Assembly (NCBI GenBank): GCA_937911885.1
Contig: CALDPW010000072.1
Location: 1 to 6,116, forward strand
From: an uncultured Clostridia bacterium
GTDB lineage: Bacteria > Bacillota > Clostridia > Christensenellales > UBA1242
DNA: 6,116 nucleotides
Direction of reading: 5' to 3'
Shown here: positions 1-5,264 of the stretch, in pieces
Layout of the letters: each line of letters starts with the position of its first letter
Position numbering within the stretch: the stretch's first letter is position 1
The notes under the pieces: generated by a model
What the model saw: only the letters and a program-made list of their open reading frames with translations
Databases searched by the model: none
Told to the model about the DNA's origin: nothing
Program-made: the position numbers and the translations under genes

Positions 1-1280
1 TTTCCAATTTTATCTCTAGCATGCATAATAGTTGTATGATCTCTACCACCAAACAAAGCTCCAATTGCTGTTAATGGAATATTTAACATTTCATTAATTA
101 GATAAACACACATTTGTCTTGGTTCAACAATTTCTTTATTTTTCTTTTTTCCAACCAAATCATCTTTTGTAACACTAAAATATTTGCAAACACAATCAAT
201 AATTCTATCGGCAGTTAAGTTTTGTTTAGATGTGTTTATAATATCTTTTAATGCTTCATTAACATCTTCTAGGGTTGCTGTTGGTTTTCCTAATAAGCTT
301 GCATAAAAACAAACTTTACCAAGCATTCCTTCAAGTTCTCTAATGTTGGTATCACATTTTTCAGCAATTAACGAAATAACTTCATCCGAAACACTATATC
401 TTTCTTGTTGAGCTTTCTTTTGTAAAATTGCAAGCCTGGTTTCGTAATCAGGAACTTGAATATCTTGCATAATACCCATACTAAAACGGCTTTTTAAACG
501 TTCTTCTAGGTTTGAAATTTCTTTTGGGTTACGATCGGAAGCAATAATAATTTGTTTACCTTTTTGATACAAATCGTTAAAGGTATGAAAAAATTCTTCT
601 TGTGTTCCGGCTTTATTTGAAATAAATTGAATATCATCAATCATTAAAACATCAATGTTGTTACGATATTTATCTCGGTATTCGGCATTGGCTTGTGATT
701 TTGAACTTTTTAAGCTTTCAATATAATCATGAGTAAATTTTTCGCAGGTTACATATAAAACTTTAAGTTCTGGTCTGTTTTGTTTTAGGTAATTACCAAT
801 TGCATGTAGTAAGTGAGTTTTACCAAGACCAACACCACCATAAATAAATAATGGATTAATTTTATCAAATGGATGTTCTGCAACACCTCTTGCAGCAGCA
901 TAAACATATTTGTTACTATTTCCAACAACAAAGTTATCAAAAGTATATTTGTTATTAAAGTTAAAAATAGGATTTGTTTCGGCTGGTTTTTCTAGGCTTT
1001 GTTCTTCTAGTTTTTTAAAGTAGTTATCACGTTCTAGTGGATCTAGCACTTTAAAATCAATAATTTGTGGTTCAATTTCGTTTAAAGCTTCCTTAATTTG
1101 ACCATAATGAAGTTTTAAAACCCTTGCTTTTGCTGATTCGCTTGATGTTGATAAATACATAACACCTTCGCTATAATCAATTGGAGCTAAAGATCTAATC
1201 CACAAATCATATGAAACAGCAGTAACTTCTCGTTGTAAAATATTACAAGCTTTTGCCCAAATGTCTTCAATGTTTAACAT
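1..1280 (-). CDS. dnaA: Chromosomal replication initiator protein DnaA, 3' end cut by window edge
   Basis: DnaA is the AAA+ ATPase that binds DnaA boxes at the origin, melts the duplex and helps load the replicative helicase. The window holds 426 codons; the rest of the C-terminus (probably 20-30 residues, judging from a usual length near 450) lies past position 1. Domain I is at about residues 1-80 (WAKACNIL...YDLWI). Walker A is GGVGLGKT at 148-155. Walker B is MIDDIQF at 213-219, followed by the typical TQEEFFHTFN and SDRNPKEI stretches. The sensor 2 and lid region follows. The C-terminal DNA-binding helix-turn-helix shows EPRQMCVYLINE at 386-397 and the DnaA-box-reading motif GGRDHTT at 411-417. 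The ATG at 1280 is chosen because MLNIEDIW matches the family start and AAAGGA lies six bases upstream (1287-1292). Reading is continuous with no frameshift. recF lies upstream on the same strand. Identification is secure. Confidence 0.98.
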   Translation of the reverse strand, partial: MLNIEDIWAKACNILQREVTAVSYDLWIRSLAPIDYSEGVMYLSTSSESAKARVLKLHYGQIKEALNEIEPQIIDFKVLDPLERDNYFKKLEEQSLEKPAETNPIFNFNNKYTFDNFVVGNSNKYVYAAARGVAEHPFDKINPLFIYGGVGLGKTHLLHAIGNYLKQNRPELKVLYVTCEKFTHDYIESLKSSKSQANAEYRDKYRNNIDVLMIDDIQFISNKAGTQEEFFHTFNDLYQKGKQIIIASDRNPKEISNLEERLKSRFSMGIMQDIQVPDYETRLAILQKKAQQERYSVSDEVISLIAEKCDTNIRELEGMLGKVCFYASLLGKPTATLEDVNEALKDIINTSKQNLTADRIIDCVCKYFSVTKDDLVGKKKNKEIVEPRQMCVYLINEMLNIPLTAIGALFGGRDHTTIMHARDKIG

Positions 1281-1314
1281 GATTTTTCCTTTTATATAGT
1301 ATTTTTATATTTCA

Positions 1315-1343
1315 ATTTTAATTTAAGAAAAATTAATTGTAAA
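1315..1343 (-). promoter_or_regulatory. Promoter of dnaA (sigma-A type)
   Basis: On the minus strand, TTTACA (1343-1338) and TAAAAT (1320-1315) are separated by exactly 17 bases; each matches five of six consensus bases. Transcription would start near 1308, giving a leader of about 28 bases that contains the AAAGGA ribosome binding site at 1292-1287. No terminator hairpin separates recF from this promoter, so dnaA could also receive transcripts reading through from recF. This is a prediction from spacing and consensus only. Confidence 0.6.
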
Positions 1344-1351
1344 GTGTTTTA

Positions 1352-2428
1352 TTAGTTAACTTTGCCGTTTTCAACTTTTAAAATTTTGGCATTTACTTTT
1401 TCGTTAAATTCGGTGCAAGTTAAAATTGTTTGAAAATTAGAAATTTTGTTAAGTAGCTTATTTCTTCGGTTTTCATCTAATTCGCTCAAAACGTCATCTA
1501 ACAATAATATTGGATATTCTCCCACATTGCTTTTAAAAACTTCTAATTCGGCAAGTTTTAAACTTAAAGCTGCACTTCGTTGTTGTCCTTGGCTACCAAA
1601 ATGTCTAATATCAATGTTGTTAACAACAATTTTAATATCATCACGGTGTGGTCCAACAGTTGTGTAACCCAAATTTAAGTCTTTTTCAAACGATGCATTA
1701 TAATCTTTTAATAAAAGTTCTTTAATTTGTTGTTGAGTTTCGCCAACTCTGCCAACATAACTAATTTCCATTTTTTCTAATCCATCGGTTAAATAACTAT
1801 GAGCTTCGGTTGCATATTTTTTTAGTTTTTCAATTAATTTTAATCGTTCTAAAATAATATAACTACCTTGTTCGCTTAACTGTTCGTTCCAAATAGATAA
1901 TGTTTCTTTAATGGTATCGTTATTATAAGATTTTAGTAGTTTGTTACGTTGTAATAATATTTTGTTATATTTGCTAAGCGCATAAAAATAATTTTTGTTA
2001 AATTGGCTTAAATCAATATCCATAAATCTTCTACGTTCATCAGGACTTTCTTTAACCAATTTTAACTCATCTGGTGAAAAATATATTGCATTAAATTCAC
2101 CCATAAGTTCACCCAATTTTTTTATTGGAACTCCGTTTATTTTAATTGCTTTGTTTTGATTTGAAAATAAATATAGTTCAATTTTTTTGTTACCACTTTT
2201 TTTAGAAAAGTTAACAGTAATTTTTGAAATGTTTTGATTCCACAAAATTAAATCTTTATCACGATTAACTCGTGGACTTTTTCCAATGGCACATAAAAAA
2301 ATAGCCTCAACCAAATTTGTTTTACCTTGTGCGTTTTTGCCTTGTAAAACATTAAGACCAGAATTAAAATTAACTATTTCGTGTGTGTAATTTCTATAAT
2401 TTTTTAATTCAACACTTTTTATTTCCAT
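1352..2428 (-). CDS. recF: DNA replication and repair protein RecF
   Basis: RecF is an SMC/ABC-like ATPase that acts with RecO and RecR to load RecA at single-strand gaps and to help stalled forks restart. The 358-residue length is normal for the family. The N-terminus MEIKSVELKNYRNY is the standard RecF opening. Walker A is GKNAQGKT at 30-37. The family motif TTVGPHRDD is at 256-264, the ABC signature SQGQQR at 279-284, and Walker B with the D-loop, ILLLDDVLSELD, at 307-318. The start is fixed by this conserved N-terminus, yet no Shine-Dalgarno sequence precedes it: a perfect TATAAT ends only seven bases upstream of the ATG, so the mRNA is probably leaderless. It is the first gene of a leftward unit with dnaA 71 bases downstream, and it is divergent from glmS. 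In most Firmicutes recF follows dnaA and dnaN; here it precedes dnaA. Confidence 0.97.
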   Translation of the reverse strand: MEIKSVELKNYRNYTHEIVNFNSGLNVLQGKNAQGKTNLVEAIFLCAIGKSPRVNRDKDLILWNQNISKITVNFSKKSGNKKIELYLFSNQNKAIKINGVPIKKLGELMGEFNAIYFSPDELKLVKESPDERRRFMDIDLSQFNKNYFYALSKYNKILLQRNKLLKSYNNDTIKETLSIWNEQLSEQGSYIILERLKLIEKLKKYATEAHSYLTDGLEKMEISYVGRVGETQQQIKELLLKDYNASFEKDLNLGYTTVGPHRDDIKIVVNNIDIRHFGSQGQQRSAALSLKLAELEVFKSNVGEYPILLLDDVLSELDENRRNKLLNKISNFQTILTCTEFNEKVNAKILKVENGKVN

Positions 2429-2434
2429 AACTAT

Positions 2435-2443
2435 ATTATATCA
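2435..2443 (-). promoter_or_regulatory. Extended -10 promoter of recF, predicted leaderless start
   Basis: The minus strand reads TGATATAAT from 2443 to 2435: a perfect -10 hexamer preceded by the TGn extension. The -35 position 17 bases upstream reads only TTTTTA, a weak match, which extended -10 promoters tolerate. The expected start point, seven bases past the last T, is 2428, the A of the recF start codon. The bases between, ATAGTT, contain no ribosome binding site. Confidence 0.6.
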
Positions 2444-2483
2444 AATTTAAATTGTTTTAAAAACCAAAATTAAAGCCTAATTC

Positions 2484-2513
2484 ATATAAAATACTATTAC
2501 ATTTTTAAAGGAG
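2484..2513 (+). promoter_or_regulatory. glmS upstream region: ribosome binding site and possible -10
   Basis: AAAGGAG at 2507-2513 is a strong Shine-Dalgarno site seven bases before the glmS ATG and fixes that start. A possible -10, TATAAA at 2485-2490, lies upstream, but I find no convincing -35 at 16-18 bases; TACTAT at 2492-2497 with TTAAAG at 2470-2475 is an equally weak alternative. The whole divergent spacer is only 92 bases. It shows no glmS ribozyme and no hairpin I would defend. Confidence 0.45.
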
Positions 2514-2520
2514 TTATAAT

Positions 2521-4311
2521 ATGTGTGGTATTTTTGGAATAACAAGTTTAAATAATGTTATACCAAATGTTTTAGAAGGAATAAGTAATTTAGAATATAG
2601 AGGTTATGATTCGGCAGGAATTGGTTTTGTTGATAATGATAAAATTGAAACAATTAAACAGGTTGGTGAAATTAAAAATTTAATAAATATTGTTAAAAAC
2701 AAAAATCCATTTTCAAAAACTTGTATTGCTCACACCCGATGGGCAACACATGGAAAACCCACAAAAAACAACGCTCATCCTTTTGTTAGCGAAAACAAAC
2801 ATTTTTGTTTGGTTCATAATGGTATTATTGAAAACTATGTTGAATTAAAAAAGGAATTAAATTGCAATTTTGTATCCGAAACCGATAGTGAAGTTGTTTT
2901 AAGGTTAATTGAAAAACATTATAAAAACAATATGTTGCAAACCTTAAATTATGTTTGTTCGTTACTTAAAGGAAGTTATGCGTTTGCAGTGCTTGATTTT
3001 AACAATCCAAATTGTATTTATGTAACCAAAAACTCCTCACCATGTGTTGTGGGGTATAAAAAGGGCGAAAGCAGGGTTTGTAGCGATATTAACGGAATTG
3101 GCGATGTAGATTGGGCAATGGTGTTAAACAATCAAAATATTGCAGTTTTAACACCAGAAAAAATAGTAGTTTATAACAACGATTTAAAACAAGTTGATTT
3201 AAAAAAAATAAAGGTGGAAAAATTAAATTTAAGTTCAAAAGGAAAATTTAATCACTTTATGATAAAGGAAATTTTTGAAATTCCTAAAAGCATAACAAAC
3301 ACAATTTTTAAATATTCAACATTTGAATTAATAAAAAAATCGTTACCAAAAAACTTAATAAAAAAAACAACCAACATACTTATTGTTGGATGTGGAACAG
3401 CATATCATGCAAGCCTTATGGGTAAAAAAATTTTAGAAGAAAATGTTAATGTTAACATAAAATGCGAAATAGCTTCGGAATTTATTTATTCGTCGGCAAC
3501 ACCTATTAAAGGAACATTAGCCATTTTTGTTAGCCAAAGTGGTGAAACAGCCGATACTATTAAAGCTTTAAAAATAGCAAAAGCATATGGCTTAAAAACT
3601 GTTGCAATAACAAATGTTAAAAATTCGAGCATAACATTTGTTGCAGATTATTGTTTATATACTTGTGCAGGTAGCGAGGTGGCAGTTGCAAGCACAAAAG
3701 CCTATGTTAGCCAGTTAGTAATGTTTTATTTGTTAGCAGAATACTTTAAGGTTGTTAAAAACGATTTTGAGTGTGATTTAATAAGTGAGTGTGCAAAAAA
3801 GCTTGGATTAATTAGCGAAAAAATTAATATAAACGAATTAAATAACATTGCCCAAAATGTTGCAAATGATATTTTTGAATCAAAAGATCTTTATATGATT
3901 GGCAGAAATTATGATTATGTTACTGCGCTTGAATCTAGCCTAAAATTAAAAGAAATCAGTTATATTCATAGCGAAGCATATCCTTCGGGTGAATTAAAAC
4001 ACGGCACACTATCGCTAATAGATGATAACACTTTTGTTTTTGCCTTTTTAACTAACAAGGAACTACTCGAAAAATCAACAAATAATGTTTTAGAAGTTAT
4101 TAGCAGGGGAGCAAAAGCAATTGTTATTACTCAATACGATATAAAAATAAAAAACGCATATAAAATCATTAATTTAAACAAAATTGATGATTACTATATG
4201 CCACTAACAACCATTGTGTTAATGCAGCTATTAGCTTATTATGTAAGTGTTAAAAAGGGAATAAATCCTGATAAACCACGATCACTTGCAAAATCGGTTA
4301 CTGTGGAATAA
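2521..4311 (+). CDS. glmS: Glutamine--fructose-6-phosphate aminotransferase (isomerizing)
   Basis: GlmS makes glucosamine-6-phosphate from fructose-6-phosphate and glutamine, the first committed step towards UDP-GlcNAc for the cell wall. The 596-residue length is close to the usual 600-610. The N-terminal class II glutamine amidotransferase domain (about 2-215) has Cys2 as nucleophile in MCGIFGI, HTRWATHG at 71-78, HNGIIENY at 99-106 and SETDSEV at 119-125. Two SIS sugar-isomerase domains follow: the first with VGCGTAYHA (289-297), SQSGETADT (338-346) and VASTKAY (389-395); the second with KLKEISYIHSEAY (475-487) and GELKHG (490-495). The C-terminal tail AKSVTVE carries the conserved lysine (K591) of the isomerase site. 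Thr replaces the usual Pro in KHGPL, a mild change. It is transcribed alone, divergent from recF and convergent with the membrane protein gene. The enzyme is cytosolic and appears intact. Confidence 0.98.
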   Translation: MCGIFGITSLNNVIPNVLEGISNLEYRGYDSAGIGFVDNDKIETIKQVGEIKNLINIVKNKNPFSKTCIAHTRWATHGKPTKNNAHPFVSENKHFCLVHNGIIENYVELKKELNCNFVSETDSEVVLRLIEKHYKNNMLQTLNYVCSLLKGSYAFAVLDFNNPNCIYVTKNSSPCVVGYKKGESRVCSDINGIGDVDWAMVLNNQNIAVLTPEKIVVYNNDLKQVDLKKIKVEKLNLSSKGKFNHFMIKEIFEIPKSITNTIFKYSTFELIKKSLPKNLIKKTTNILIVGCGTAYHASLMGKKILEENVNVNIKCEIASEFIYSSATPIKGTLAIFVSQSGETADTIKALKIAKAYGLKTVAITNVKNSSITFVADYCLYTCAGSEVAVASTKAYVSQLVMFYLLAEYFKVVKNDFECDLISECAKKLGLISEKININELNNIAQNVANDIFESKDLYMIGRNYDYVTALESSLKLKEISYIHSEAYPSGELKHGTLSLIDDNTFVFAFLTNKELLEKSTNNVLEVISRGAKAIVITQYDIKIKNAYKIINLNKIDDYYMPLTTIVLMQLLAYYVSVKKGINPDKPRSLAKSVTVE

Positions 4312-4333
4312 AAAAACGGGAATAATTTCCCGT
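4310..4333 (-). terminator. Intrinsic terminator for leftward transcripts, just beyond glmS stop
   Basis: ACGGGAA (4316-4322) and TTCCCGT (4327-4333) form a perfect seven-pair stem with a four-base loop. On the minus strand the stem is followed by a run of seven T from 4316 to 4310 (the first belongs to the stem end), the classical terminator form. On the plus strand it is followed by A, so it should not stop glmS transcription. It probably backs up termination of the small RNA at 4340-4403. The T run touches the glmS stop codon at 4309-4311. Confidence 0.7.
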
Positions 4334-4403
4334 AAAAAAACAAGCATTTTTTAACTAGGATAAATCCTACAAGGATATGTGTTTCAATATCGTAAATGCT
4401 TGT
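4334..4403 (-). ncRNA. Candidate small structured RNA, antisense to the glmS 3' untranslated region
   Basis: A minus-strand promoter (4410-4438) predicts a start at 4403, exactly the first base of a perfect 10-bp closing stem: ACAAGCATTT (4403-4394) with AAATGCTTGT (4349-4340). Inside it are two short hairpins: GATAT/ATATC with an eight-base loop (4391-4374), and TAGGA/TCCTA with loop TTTA (4369-4356). Together they form a three-way junction of 64 bases. The closing stem is followed by T7 (4340-4334), then by a second terminator. ATCCT (4376-4372) can alternatively pair with AGGAT (4368-4364), disrupting both inner hairpins, so a switch between folds is possible. No reading frame of note lies inside, and no leftward gene follows that it could control in cis. 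It does not match the purine riboswitch, hammerhead, tRNA or SRP RNA patterns I know. Function is unknown; promoter, stem and terminator placement are the support. Confidence 0.55.
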
Positions 4404-4409
4404 ATAATT

Positions 4410-4438
4410 ATTATATCACAAAATAAGTAAAAAATCAA
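4410..4438 (-). promoter_or_regulatory. Promoter of the candidate small RNA
   Basis: The minus strand shows TTGATT (4438-4433), a 17-base spacer, then TGATATAAT (4418-4410), a perfect extended -10. The predicted start is 4403. The -35 overlaps the T run of the terminator of the membrane protein gene, so the two units are packed end to end. It is the best-scoring promoter by eye in the window. Confidence 0.65.
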
Positions 4439-4470
4439 AAAAAGGAAGTATTAATCGTTACTTCCTTTTT
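4439..4470. terminator. Bidirectional intrinsic terminator between glmS and the membrane protein gene
   Basis: AAAAAGGAAGTA (4439-4450) pairs perfectly over 12 bases with TACTTCCTTTTT (4459-4470), with an eight-base loop. A runs precede and T runs follow on both strands. For the leftward gene the loop contains its TAA stop codon and the stem includes its last codons, so coding sequence and terminator overlap. For glmS this is the first plausible stop, about 160 bases past its stop codon, since the two upstream inverted repeats are not followed by T on the plus strand. Confidence 0.75.
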
Positions 4471-4951
4471 CTGTAAATTTAATTCTAGCGTTAAGTATTT
4501 TTTTGTATTTGTTAACTTCAATTATTAGTTGTATTAACTGAATGGTTAATGCTTCAATTGCACACCAGCAAAATACCCATGAAAAAACATTAAAAAACTC
4601 ATAAACCAAATAGTTAAGTGGTTCAAACACAAAAATATCCAAACAAAGCATTGCAATTCCAATAAACAACATAACAATACCTGTTATAATGCAACGATTT
4701 ACTTCATGTTTTTTCATGCTTACCTTTGATTCGTATGTATTTTTAAAAGCGTTAACAAATTCCTTTTCATCCAACACGCTTTGTTTTGGCTTTGAAAAAT
4801 TAATTATTAAATTTGTTTTAATTTTGTGTGTGTTAGATATTTTTTCAATAGTGTCGCAAAGCTCATCTTGCAATAGTTCACTATTTGAAACACCATATTC
4901 GTTATAAATATTTTCATCATATAAATCAATTGAAAAACTTTTATTATCCAT
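4451..4951 (-). CDS. Small two-helix membrane protein of unknown function
   Basis: The product is 166 residues and I cannot assign a function. About the first 86 residues are soluble, acidic at the start and then mixed. Two hydrophobic segments follow, at about 87-109 (CIITGIVMLFIGIAML...) and 120-143 (FNVFSWVFCWCAIEAL...), then a short basic tail with KYKK. Lysines and arginine before the first helix (MKKHEVNR) and after the second suggest that both ends face the cytoplasm. The W-V-x-x-W-x-x-x-E pattern in helix 2 recalls uncharacterised two-helix Firmicute membrane proteins, but that is recollection, not a search result. The start is placed at ATG 4951, because AGGTG (4962-4958) sits six bases upstream; the in-frame GTG at 4960-4958 adds three residues but lies inside that ribosome site. 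The gene stands alone with its own promoter (4981-5008) and terminator (4439-4470). There is no signal peptide and no catalytic motif. Confidence 0.8.
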   Translation of the reverse strand: MDNKSFSIDLYDENIYNEYGVSNSELLQDELCDTIEKISNTHKIKTNLIINFSKPKQSVLDEKEFVNAFKNTYESKVSMKKHEVNRCIITGIVMLFIGIAMLCLDIFVFEPLNYLVYEFFNVFSWVFCWCAIEALTIQLIQLIIEVNKYKKILNARIKFTEKGSND

Positions 4952-4980
4952 TTGTATCACCTAAAACTTATTTTTTTTAT

Positions 4981-5008
4981 TTTATAACCAAAAACAAACA
5001 TTAGTCAA
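4981..5008 (-). promoter_or_regulatory. Promoter of the membrane protein gene
   Basis: On the minus strand TTGACT (5008-5003) and TATAAA (4986-4981) are 16 bases apart, each one base off consensus. The start would be near 4974, leaving a leader of roughly 23 bases with the AGGTG ribosome site at 4962-4958. It diverges from the rightward promoter at 5044-5072. Confidence 0.6.
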
Positions 5009-5043
5009 ACACCTTATTAAATTTAGCTTAAAATTAGCCCATA

Positions 5044-5072
5044 TTGGCTTGAAACACAAAAATTAATATAAT
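5044..5072 (+). promoter_or_regulatory. Rightward promoter upstream of gyrB
   Basis: TTGGCT (5044-5049), a 17-base spacer and a perfect TATAAT (5067-5072) predict a start near 5079. If it serves gyrB, the leader is about 186 bases long and contains both hairpins at 5086-5114 and 5202-5244. Other -10-like TATAAT copies lie in the AT-rich stretch (5132, 5149, 5167), and TATAGT is at 5191, but none has a good -35, so the gyrB promoter is not settled. Confidence 0.45.
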
Positions 5073-5085
5073 CTATCAATAAAAT

Positions 5086-5114
5086 GGCATATAAGGCTTG
5101 TGAGTGCCTTTTTT
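5086..5114 (+). terminator. Terminator-like hairpin in the gyrB upstream region
   Basis: AAGGC (5093-5097) pairs with GCCTT (5106-5110) around an eight-base loop; GGCAT (5086-5090, counting from the second G of ATGG as 5087) with GTGCC is an alternative pairing. A run of six T (5109-5114) follows on the plus strand. It lies only about 15-30 bases after the predicted start at 5079, so it would act as an attenuator, or it may stop readthrough from glmS before gyrB. The stem is short, so strength is uncertain. Confidence 0.45.
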
Positions 5115-5200
5115 AATGTTATATTAATATATATAATATATTATTTAATATAATTACTTTACTTATTATAATAAATTATGTTAATATATATATAGTTAAA
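5115..5200. other. Extremely AT-rich stretch upstream of gyrB
   Basis: Between 5119 and 5194 only three bases are G or C (5157, 5162, 5180). It contains an inverted repeat, TATATTAA (5120-5127) and TTAATATA (5145-5152), and runs of alternating TA. Such DNA melts and bends easily; it could be an UP-element-like promoter region, a gyrase-sensitive supercoiling sensor for gyrB, or an unwinding element. No DnaA box lies beside it, so an origin role is unsupported. Confidence 0.5.
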
Positions 5201-5201
5201 G

Positions 5202-5244
5202 TTTACTTAAAAGGCAAAAATTTCTTTTAAGTAAAAATTTTTTT
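5202..5244 (+). promoter_or_regulatory. Leader hairpin with U-run before gyrB (possible attenuator)
   Basis: TTTACTTAAAAG (5202-5213) and CTTTTAAGTAAA (5224-5235) form a perfect 12-pair stem with a 10-base loop, followed two bases later by seven T (5238-5244). The left arm can instead pair with TTTAAGTGAG (5246-5255) over ten pairs including two G-U, which would cover the gyrB ribosome binding site. The two folds exclude each other. The stem has only two G-C pairs, so it would be a weak terminator. Confidence 0.45.
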
Positions 5245-5250
5245 GTTTAA

Positions 5251-5256
5251 GTGAGG
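5251..5256 (+). promoter_or_regulatory. gyrB ribosome binding site
   Basis: GTGAGG ends eight bases before the gyrB ATG at 5265 and fixes that start. It lies inside the segment that can pair with the left arm of the upstream leader hairpin, so its accessibility may depend on RNA folding. Confidence 0.65.
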
Positions 5257-5264
5257 AAAAATTA

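Noticed and set aside
1196..1204. TAATCCACA, one base from the DnaA box TTATCCACA
   Set aside because: A single near-match inside the dnaA coding sequence at an Trp-Ile codon pair; no second copy nearby, so chance is sufficient.
1446..1667. 73-codon plus-strand open frame
   Set aside because: It lies wholly antisense to the conserved ATPase end of recF, has no ribosome site, and its low-complexity product looks like a mirror of the recF codons.
2429..2520. Origin of replication between recF and glmS
   Set aside because: The spacer is AT-rich and flanked by outward-facing genes, but it is short, is explained by promoters and a ribosome site, and has no DnaA box.
4340..4403. tRNA-like or known riboswitch reading of the 64-base inverted repeat
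   Set aside because: No T-arm, anticodon arm or CCA context on either strand, and the junction bases do not match purine riboswitch or hammerhead cores; no downstream gene on the minus strand to regulate in cis.
4689..4907. 72-codon plus-strand open frame
   Set aside because: It is antisense to the membrane protein gene, which has its own promoter, ribosome site and terminator; the frame has none.
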